The notes below the pieces were generated by a model that worked only from the letters and a program-made list of their open reading frames with translations, did not search any database and was not told the DNA's origin. The translations under genes were made by a program, and so were the position numbers. 34,768 nucleotides of DNA, taken from assembly GCA_035944115.1 (NCBI GenBank), contig DASZBJ010000015.1:1-34768 (forward strand), in the 5' to 3' direction. Of the stretch, positions 24,288 through 30,335 are shown in pieces; positions within the stretch are counted from its first letter, which is position 1; each line of letters starts with the position of its first letter. The stretch is from Candidatus Babeliales bacterium. Lineage in GTDB: Bacteria; Babelota; Babeliae; Babelales; Vermiphilaceae.

Positions 24288-24553
24288 ATATCCTGCAAAC
24301 TCCCACGTTTAAAAGCCAAGTCAAAAAATTACATAAAAATCAAAAATGTGATTTGGATATTGCTATACAAGCGATTTGTAAAGACCCATCTATTGGAGAC
24401 GGAAAAAAGGGTGATTTGGGCGGCGTACGTGTCTACAAGTTTAAAATGAACAAACAACTCACATTACTTGCTTATACAGCTGTTTATGATGAGCTACAAT
24501 TAATACTTCTAGCACTTGGGTCACATGAAAATTTCTATCGTGATTTAAAATAG
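24284..24553 (+). CDS. RelE/ParE-superfamily toxin (YafQ-like)
   Basis: An 89-residue basic protein with the RelE fold pattern: TPTFKSQVKKLHKN near the start, GDGKKGDLGGVRVYKFKM in the middle, an LLAYTAVYDELQLILLALGSHENFYRDL end. RelE/YafQ-type toxins cut mRNA on the ribosome; ParE-type ones poison gyrase. The ending G-S-H-E-N-F-Y resembles mRNA-cleaving YafQ/RelE relatives, but the distinction is uncertain. It is translationally coupled to the antitoxin. Confidence 0.8.
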   Translation: MNILQTPTFKSQVKKLHKNQKCDLDIAIQAICKDPSIGDGKKGDLGGVRVYKFKMNKQLTLLAYTAVYDELQLILLALGSHENFYRDLK

Positions 24554-24569
24554 ATAAAATCTATATTTT

Positions 24570-24605
24570 AAGAGCCGATGAGTATTTATAATCCCATCGG
24601 CTCTT
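24570..24605. terminator. Shared hairpin between toxin gene and phoH
   Basis: AAGAGCCGATG (24570-24580) pairs with CATCGGCTCTT (24595-24605), an 11-bp stem. It lies between convergent genes. Neither side has a long T-tract, so termination efficiency is uncertain. Confidence 0.55.
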
Positions 24606-24621
24606 GTATTACCAAAAACTT

Positions 24622-26088
24622 CTACAACAAATCGATCGCCAACTGACTCAGCGCACTTCGTTCACTGATTTCTAAATACACAGATCCAAAAAGCGCCTGT
24701 CCTTTAAATTTCTCATTCACCACAACCAACCCGTTACTACTAAAATCAAGATAGGGTGAATCAATCTGATACGGATCTCCTGCAAGCACCAGCTTACTTC
24801 CTTCACCCACACGACTCACAATTGTTTTTACTTCATGCGGCGTTAAATTTTGCACTTCATCAATTAAAATAAATTGATAGGGAATAGAACGACCCCGCAT
24901 ATAGGTAATTGCTTCGAGACTAATTTTTTCATCTTCAATTAAATAATCGAGCGGCTTAAGCCCCATTTTATCTGCACGATGCCCGCCGTAATCCTGACGA
25001 CCATTACCACCACGCCGCCTATCATCAAATTTACCTCGTTTTTTGCGATGTTGATCATGGCGCTGTTCATGATGCTGTCGACGATGATGCTGATTATCAC
25101 CCATATCTTCTAATGATTTGCGATGAGACCCAATTGCCGCGTTATGCAAAATCAATTCCATGTTATCATACACAGGCAACATCCAACTATACAATTTTTC
25201 CTGTAAGGTTCCTGGTAAATACCCAACATCACGCCCCAAAGGAATTACTGGTCGTGCGATTAATAACTTTTTAAATTCATCAGTCACCAGCACTGAATGC
25301 AAACCAGCAAGTAATGCTAAAAAGGTTTTCCCTGTTCCGGCTGGACCAAATAATGTGATCAGCTGAATATCTGGATCAAGTAACAAATTAAGGGCCATTA
25401 ACTGCTGCGCATTACGCGCTTTCAACGGCCATTTAAGTGCTGGCTCCTGAACGTTAATAACCTTCGACCCACCACAATATCGCATAAGTCGATAGTTATA
25501 CGCATTATGCTGACTTTCAACAATAATAAATTCATTGCGCTGTAATGAGCCAGCACTAATCAGATCATTAACCGCATCAGGCACCTCTTTTTTAAGCTGC
25601 ACTGCAGGAACTTCAAGCCGCTGCCATCCGCGATAAAACGATTCTGGCGTCAGATTTTGAGTTAAATAATCTTCCGCAATAATATTAAGCGCATCTGCTT
25701 TAATGCGAACGTTCAAATCTTTTGAAATCAAATGCACTTCAAAATTTTGCTGTTTTAAAAAAAAGGCGGTTAATAATATCTCATTATCATTGGTGGCTAT
25801 TTTAAAAGGAAGATGTGGAATAGAGCCTTCTTGCAAAAAAACAACTCTCAATGTTCCACCCGTTTCTAACGGTACCCCATCTTTTAGAGAGCCTGCTGCG
25901 CGCAACGAATCTAATATCCGAATCACTTCCCGCGCACTACGCCCCCGATCGCTCGGCTCTCGCTTGAACACATCCAACTCTTCCAAGATTACCGCTGGTA
26001 TGCCCACCATTGCACTTCCGAAAGAAAACAGTGCATGAGGGTTATAAATCAATACATTTGTATCAAGAAGATATATTTTTTGCGCCAT
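24622..26088 (-). CDS. PIN domain plus PhoH-like ATPase
   Basis: A 488-residue protein of the YlaK type. Residues 1 to about 145 form a PIN nuclease-like domain (LLDTNVLIYNP, EELD, ATNDNEILLTA, LISKDLNVRIKA). The PhoH ATPase follows, with Walker A FGPAGTGKT near residue 250 and Walker B FILIDEVQNLTPHE, then LVLAGDPYQID. Such proteins are linked to RNA unwinding and cleavage. Between them, about residues 325-375, sits an unusual His/Arg/Gln-rich insertion (HHRRQHHEQRHDQHRKKRGK). The ribosome-binding site is weak (GAGAGTG). Confidence 0.92.
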   Translation of the reverse strand: MAQKIYLLDTNVLIYNPHALFSFGSAMVGIPAVILEELDVFKREPSDRGRSAREVIRILDSLRAAGSLKDGVPLETGGTLRVVFLQEGSIPHLPFKIATNDNEILLTAFFLKQQNFEVHLISKDLNVRIKADALNIIAEDYLTQNLTPESFYRGWQRLEVPAVQLKKEVPDAVNDLISAGSLQRNEFIIVESQHNAYNYRLMRYCGGSKVINVQEPALKWPLKARNAQQLMALNLLLDPDIQLITLFGPAGTGKTFLALLAGLHSVLVTDEFKKLLIARPVIPLGRDVGYLPGTLQEKLYSWMLPVYDNMELILHNAAIGSHRKSLEDMGDNQHHRRQHHEQRHDQHRKKRGKFDDRRRGGNGRQDYGGHRADKMGLKPLDYLIEDEKISLEAITYMRGRSIPYQFILIDEVQNLTPHEVKTIVSRVGEGSKLVLAGDPYQIDSPYLDFSSNGLVVVNEKFKGQALFGSVYLEISERSALSQLAIDLL

Positions 26089-26296
26089 TTCACTCTCACT
26101 TTTTATTGAGGCTTCACATAACTATCGCCCATTTCCATTTTTCAAGAAAGCTAACATAGTGATTTAAAGGACGCAATCTTAATATCTTTAAATTAAATAC
26201 TTCCATGCACACATCCATCCGTCAGCTATGATTTATCATTATTTTTGCTATATTTTATATGGTTGTTTTCATATTAATTTTGCAAAAGGAGACATC

Positions 26297-28006
26297 ATGC
26301 AATCCGATCAAGATTTAAAAATCTTACGTCACTCAGTTGCGCATTTACTCGCACAAGCAGTAGTCGAGCTATTTCCTGACACCAAACTCACCATCGGACC
26401 TGCAACGGCCGACGGCTTTTTCTATGATTTTCTCCCCACGACCAATTTTAGAGAACAGGATCTTGAGCAAATCAGCGCAAAAATGCATGATATTGTACAA
26501 CGAAATTTACCTATTACCCATGAAGAAATCACCAAAGAAAAAGCTCGCATGCTTTATTGCGAAAACCGCTTTAAACTTGAGCTTATTGATGGCATCGAAG
26601 GAGATACCGTTGGACTATCAGTACAAGGTGATTTTTATGATCTATGTCGTGGCGGTCACGTTGCATCAACAGGAATACTTAAACATTTTAAGTTAGAAGC
26701 AATTTCAGGTGCTTATTGGCGAGCAGATCGCAACAACCAACCGCTGCAACGCATCTCTGGAACCGCTTTTCACACTGCAGAAGAGCTCCATGCATATGAA
26801 GCAAGAAAAGAGCAAGCTCTCAAATATGACCATCGTAAACTTGGCAAACAACTCGATCTTTTTTCATTCCATGTCGAAGGTACTGGATTTCCCTTTTTTC
26901 ATCCCAAAGGGACAACTATTTTGGATGTGATGAAACAGTATCTGCGTAAACAACTGAAAAAAGCACACTATCTTGAAATCGCAACCCCGACCATGCTCAG
27001 CGATGAATTGTGGAAGCAATCGGGACATTATGCCCATTACAAAAACAATATGTATTTTTGTACTGTTGAACAGGGTACGTATGCAGTAAAACCAATGAAC
27101 TGCCCCGGCTCCATACTCATTTACCGAGAGCGCCCACGATCATATCGTGAGCTCCCGATGCGTTTAGCAGATTTTGGTCTTGTACACCGACACGAACTAT
27201 CAGGCGTACTCCATGGACTATTTCGAGTACGCGCATTTACTATTGATGATGGGCATATTTACTGTACCCCTGCTCAAATTGAAGAAGAAGTACGAACAAC
27301 TATTGCCATCACTTTTGAAGTTCTGAAAAAATTCGGATTTGATTCAATCAATGTTGCCCTTTCAACGCGTCCTGAAAATTCAATGGGAAGTGAAGAACTG
27401 TGGAATCAAGCAACAAATGCTCTTAAGCATGCGCTAGAAAAAGCACATGTTGCATATGAGCTTCTTGAAGGAGAAGGGGCATTTTACGGACCAAAAATAG
27501 AATTTCATATCAAAGATTCAATGGGACGTAGCTGGCAATGTGGCACCGTCCAACTTGATTTCTTCCAACCGGAAAATTTCGATCTCAGTTATAATGATAG
27601 CGACGGCACAAAAAAACGCCCGGTCATGATTCACCGAGCCATCTATGGTTCATTTGAACGATTCTTGGGTGTGTTACTTGAACATTATCAAGGAAAACTT
27701 CCTTTCTGGTTGGCGCCTGTACAAATCCAGGTACTCACTATCACAGACAGCCATAAACCGTATGCACGTGCAATTGCCGAGCAGCTCACTGCCAAAGATT
27801 TTCGCGTGGAAATCGATGAAAGTTCAGATCCACTCGCTGGCCAGATTAAATCAGCTCAGCTACAAAACATCCCCTGGATGGTGGTTATTGGACAAAAAGA
27901 GATGGATACCAACACACTCACTCTGCGGCATTTGAATGGTAAACAAGAATTTGGTCTTACCTTCGAACAACTGATTGAAAAGGCAAACGAGCTCAATCAA
28001 TCATAA
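26297..28006 (+). CDS. thrS: Threonyl-tRNA synthetase lacking the TGS domain
   Basis: A class II synthetase of 569 residues that charges tRNA-Thr. The ATG at 26297 is chosen because AAAGGAG lies six bases upstream; an ATG 23 codons earlier has no such site and a non-homologous extension. The editing domain is present (RHSVAHLLAQA, FYDLCRGGH). The catalytic core carries NCPGSILIYRERPRSYRELPMR (key parts: MNCPGS, RELP), HRHELSGVLHGLFRVR and IHRAIYGSFERF, and the C-terminal anticodon-binding domain is intact. The N-terminal TGS domain (about 60 residues) found in most bacterial ThrRS is missing. Confidence 0.96.
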   Translation: MQSDQDLKILRHSVAHLLAQAVVELFPDTKLTIGPATADGFFYDFLPTTNFREQDLEQISAKMHDIVQRNLPITHEEITKEKARMLYCENRFKLELIDGIEGDTVGLSVQGDFYDLCRGGHVASTGILKHFKLEAISGAYWRADRNNQPLQRISGTAFHTAEELHAYEARKEQALKYDHRKLGKQLDLFSFHVEGTGFPFFHPKGTTILDVMKQYLRKQLKKAHYLEIATPTMLSDELWKQSGHYAHYKNNMYFCTVEQGTYAVKPMNCPGSILIYRERPRSYRELPMRLADFGLVHRHELSGVLHGLFRVRAFTIDDGHIYCTPAQIEEEVRTTIAITFEVLKKFGFDSINVALSTRPENSMGSEELWNQATNALKHALEKAHVAYELLEGEGAFYGPKIEFHIKDSMGRSWQCGTVQLDFFQPENFDLSYNDSDGTKKRPVMIHRAIYGSFERFLGVLLEHYQGKLPFWLAPVQIQVLTITDSHKPYARAIAEQLTAKDFRVEIDESSDPLAGQIKSAQLQNIPWMVVIGQKEMDTNTLTLRHLNGKQEFGLTFEQLIEKANELNQS

Positions 28007-28029
28007 ATAGCACACCAAAAATAGACTTT

Positions 28030-28063
28030 GCGGAAGAGGGGGCAGCAATGCCCCCTCTTCCGC
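28030..28063. terminator. 14-bp GC-rich hairpin downstream of thrS
   Basis: GCGGAAGAGGGGGC (28030-28043) pairs perfectly with GCCCCCTCTTCCGC (28050-28063) across AGCAAT. It is very stable and begins 23 bases after the thrS stop, but no T-tract follows. It could be a terminator aided by Rho, an RNA 3'-end stabiliser or part of a repeat. Confidence 0.55.
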
Positions 28064-28303
28064 CTGCGCTTTACGACCTGTCCTATATGCAGTCTTGGCG
28101 ACAGTGGGAAGCTTTATACGCAGTCTGGCTTCGGCGGACCACGTTTTGATCCATTTTCCCCTTTTCATGGACTTTTCGCCTCACGTTGAGCCAATTCACG
28201 GCCAAACACGAATGGCGCACGAACCCCCATTTGATTGGTATAAAAAATTTATCAAATTGTTGCTATTTGAATACACTGCCTGATAAGATAGTAATTAATA
28301 AAT
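28064..28303. other. Non-coding stretch between thrS and the tandem exported genes
   Basis: It holds a GC-richer part (28064-28200) with two similar segments (GCAGTCTTGGCGACAG near 28090, GCAGTCTGGCTTCGGCGG near 28121). The rest is AT-rich up to the duplicated leader. I see no convincing gene; the longest frame has no ribosome-binding site and no recognisable protein features. Confidence 0.4.
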
Positions 28304-28330
28304 GATTACCATTAAAAAGGAGCGTTATTC

Positions 28331-28798
28331 ATGAAAACAATAAAATTAATAGTATCTGCAGGATTATTATTCGGATCATTCAGCCTATTTGCAACGGACG
28401 TTCGAAGAACATCTACTGTTTTGATACCTTTTGGATCATTTGATACCGTAAAAGCAATCACCTTTACGGGAACAGGTGACCAGACTTCTGCTATCTCAAT
28501 GTATAATAAAAATAAAGCCGAACAAGATGGTGTTGTCTGGGTAAGCGGTCAAGTATATTATCGAGCTTACAATTCTAACAAAAAATCACCTATCGGATCA
28601 ACCGCAATGGGCTCTACGTGTCCAACGACACAACCACTATTTGGCGGCATCAAAGGTTCATTGGTAAATGCTGCAACGGATAATCCAGGTGTAACTGCTG
28701 GTACAACAGGATACTGTATGACACCAATTTCAAGTACTGCGACCGAAAAAAACACCGCTTCAACTTTAGCTGATTTAAAATTCAAATTAGGTTTATAA
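28331..28798 (+). CDS. Small exported protein, copy 1 of a tandem pair
   Basis: A 155-residue protein with a signal peptide (KTIKLIVSAGLLFGSFSLFA). The mature part has conserved blocks AVxAITFTG.GDQTSAI, GVVWVSGQ.YYR, TQPLFGGIKGSLV and ASTLADLKFKLGL at the terminus, with two Cys (TCPTTQ, YCMTP) shared with copy 2. AAAAGGAG is well placed before the ATG. The conserved, glycine- and threonine-rich body suggests a compact extracellular or surface protein. I do not recognise a family. Confidence 0.7.
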   Translation: MKTIKLIVSAGLLFGSFSLFATDVRRTSTVLIPFGSFDTVKAITFTGTGDQTSAISMYNKNKAEQDGVVWVSGQVYYRAYNSNKKSPIGSTAMGSTCPTTQPLFGGIKGSLVNAATDNPGVTAGTTGYCMTPISSTATEKNTASTLADLKFKLGL

Positions 28799-28823
28799 CC
28801 TTCACACAAGCCCTACCCTACCC

Positions 28824-28859
28824 AAAAAAAGGCTCGCCATTGTATGGTGGGTCTTTTTT
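28824..28859 (+). terminator. Terminator of copy 1
   Basis: AAAGGCTCGCCAT pairs with ATGGTGGGTCTTT through several G-U pairs (13-bp stem, three-base loop) and ends in TTTTTT. Confidence 0.8.
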
Positions 28860-28897
28860 ATCGAGAAAATAATTACCATTAAAAAGGAGCGTTACTC

Positions 28898-29350
28898 ATG
28901 AAAACAATAAAATTAATAGTCTCTGCTGGTTTATTATTCGGATCATTCAGCCTTTTTTTTGCAACAGATGTGCGAAGAACCATTAGAACCTTAGTTCCTT
29001 TCTCAAACTTTGATACCGTAAAAGCAATCACCTTCACCGGAATAGGAGACCAGACTTCTGCTATCGCAAAATATAACAAAGATAAGGCAGAACAACTTGG
29101 TGTTGTTTGGGTAAGCGGTCAAACATATTACAGAATTTATAACACCAAACAAAAATCATCAAAAGGAACAATATATTATGCGCCTTATGTCTGCACTGCA
29201 ACACAACCTCTATTTGGAGGAATCAAAGGCTCATTAGTACATGGCCCGTATGGCACTGTAGCATATTGCACAGAACCAATTGCAAGCACTATGATTGAAA
29301 GAGGAACAGCTTCAACCTTAGCTGACTTAAAATTCAAATTAGGTTTATAA
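28898..29350 (+). CDS. Small exported protein, copy 2 of a tandem pair
   Basis: A 150-residue paralogue of 28331-28798 with the same signal peptide apart from an extra Phe (FSLFFATDVRRT) and the same conserved blocks, including both Cys. The central region is more divergent (KQKSSKGTIYYAPYVC). It has a separate AAAAGGAG site and its own terminator, so the pair need not be co-transcribed. It is probably exported; the function is unknown. Confidence 0.7.
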   Translation: MKTIKLIVSAGLLFGSFSLFFATDVRRTIRTLVPFSNFDTVKAITFTGIGDQTSAIAKYNKDKAEQLGVVWVSGQTYYRIYNTKQKSSKGTIYYAPYVCTATQPLFGGIKGSLVHGPYGTVAYCTEPIASTMIERGTASTLADLKFKLGL

Positions 29351-29374
29351 CCTTCACACAAGCCCTACCCTACC

Positions 29375-29410
29375 CAAAAAAAGGCTCGCCATTATGGTGG
29401 GTCTTTTTTT
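29375..29410 (+). terminator. Terminator of copy 2
   Basis: The same stem as copy 1 without the three-base loop insertion, followed by TTTTTTT. Its T-tract overlaps the stop codon of the convergent nth gene. Confidence 0.8.
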
Positions 29411-30077
29411 ATCGAGATGTGGTAACAGCAATTCGAGGACACAAAGAAATAATGGGACATTGAGAACATTTTGGTGAGATAGGAACACAAATATTTTGCC
29501 CCCACACAACCACCAATTGGCCATATTCAATCCAATATTCCTGCGGTAAAACCTTTTTGAGTTCTTGCTCAGTCTCCGCTGGCGTATCAGTAGTTACCAA
29601 CCCCAGCCGGTTGGAAATCCGATGCACATGGGTATCAACGCAAATAGCGGGAATATCAAAACCTTGTGCAAGGACCAGATTCGCCGTTTTAAGTCCTACT
29701 CCATTAATAGTTAACAGTTCTTGCAAAGTAGAAGGCACGCTTCCATTAAACCGATCCAACAGATCCCGACATACTTCATGCAAATTTTTTGCCCGCCGGC
29801 GATAAAATGCCACCGGATAGATGATAATTTCTAAATCATGTACAGGGATTTGTACAATATCTTGCGGCGTCTGAGCCTTGGCAAACAGTCGCTGGGATGC
29901 AGGCAATGATACGGTGTCTTTGGTGCGCAACGATAATAAACAGCTAATGAGTATTAAAAAGGGATTCTTACCAAACTGATTGATGATTGTTGTAGATGCC
30001 AGCTCTTGCATGCCACACGTTGCCTTTCGCAGGATATCAACAATCTGTATTGCACGAATAGTACGATCATTTTTCAC
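29409..30077 (-). CDS. nth: Endonuclease III (DNA glycosylase/AP lyase)
   Basis: A 222-residue base-excision repair enzyme that removes oxidised pyrimidines. The helix-hairpin-helix with the catalytic lysine reads LLTINGVGLKTANLVL, and the catalytic aspartate is in VDTHVHRISNRLGL. The four-cysteine iron-sulfur motif C-x6-C-x2-C-x5-C is intact near the C-terminus (CVPISPKCSQCPIISLC). The start is GTG at 30077, preceded by AAGGG; there is no in-frame ATG nearby. It sits just downstream of the peptide gene at 30169-30249 on the same strand, with that gene's hairpin between them. Confidence 0.95.
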   Translation of the reverse strand: MKNDRTIRAIQIVDILRKATCGMQELASTTIINQFGKNPFLILISCLLSLRTKDTVSLPASQRLFAKAQTPQDIVQIPVHDLEIIIYPVAFYRRRAKNLHEVCRDLLDRFNGSVPSTLQELLTINGVGLKTANLVLAQGFDIPAICVDTHVHRISNRLGLVTTDTPAETEQELKKVLPQEYWIEYGQLVVVWGQNICVPISPKCSQCPIISLCPRIAVTTSR

Positions 30078-30101
30078 AGACAGCCCTTAATATTACTATT
30101 A

Positions 30102-30142
30102 AAATCAACAAACGCATCCAGACGGAACGCGTTTGTTGATTT
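30102..30142 (-). terminator. Hairpin terminator of the peptide gene 30169-30249
   Basis: AAATCAACAAACGC pairs perfectly with GCGTTTGTTGATTT (14-bp stem, 13-base loop). On the minus strand it ends in TTGATTTTAAT, 27 bases after the peptide stop codon, so the peptide gene forms its own short transcript before nth. Confidence 0.65.
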
Positions 30143-30168
30143 AACGATTTTATGCTAACTTTGAACTA

Positions 30169-30249
30169 TTAGCATCCTGGAGGATAGTCTCCTAAAAAAA
30201 CTAATACCAAAGAAAGCAACTGAAAAAGAGAAAAACTAAATTTAATCAT
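30169..30249 (-). CDS. 26-residue hydrophobic peptide ending YPPGC, divergent from the receptor-like regulator
   Basis: The ORF starts with ATG six bases after GGGAG and has its own downstream hairpin. The first ~19 residues are hydrophobic (IKFSFSLFQLLSLVLVFL) and the end is GDYPPGC. A second gene at 33274-33348 encodes a peptide of the same design, with an identical 12-nt TTAGGGAGTTTT leader. Both are transcribed away from a paralogous large membrane regulator, with start codons about 86 and 115 bases apart. This position matches short-hydrophobic-peptide genes next to their receptors in Firmicutes. The C-terminal heptapeptide would be the plausible mature signal, possibly modified at Cys. 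A role as signal is inference; a leader peptide or microprotein is the alternative. Confidence 0.6.
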   Translation of the reverse strand: MIKFSFSLFQLLSLVLVFLGDYPPGC

Positions 30250-30302
30250 AAAAAACTCCCTAACAACAACAAGTTTTCAACAGTTAGAACCCGAATTTTC
30301 AG

Positions 30303-30322
30303 TATAATTACCCAACTATAAT
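30303..30322 (+). promoter_or_regulatory. Two overlapping TATAAT boxes upstream of the regulator
   Basis: TATAAT occurs at 30303-30308 and 30317-30322, just before the regulator ATG at 30336. No good -35 box is seen, so activation by a regulator is possible. The second box leaves almost no leader, which would give a nearly leaderless mRNA. Confidence 0.35.
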
Positions 30323-30335
30323 AAATCAACAAACA

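Larger units (their letters stand above)
28304..29415 (+). repeat. Tandem duplication of leader, gene and terminator
   Basis: Two units (about 28304-28864 and 28871-29415) share the leader ATTACCATTAAAAAGGAGCG, the start of the gene for about 50 bases, the end (GCTGATTTAAAATTCAAATT, with small changes) and the trailer with its terminator. The middles of the genes have diverged more. Confidence 0.8.

Noticed and set aside
28095-28283. 62-codon plus-strand frame between thrS and the tandem exported genes
   Set aside because: No ribosome-binding site and no recognisable protein features.
28304-29415. CRISPR-like or phage-type array from the repeated leaders
   Set aside because: Only two copies, each a full gene unit of about 560 bases; this is a tandem gene duplication.
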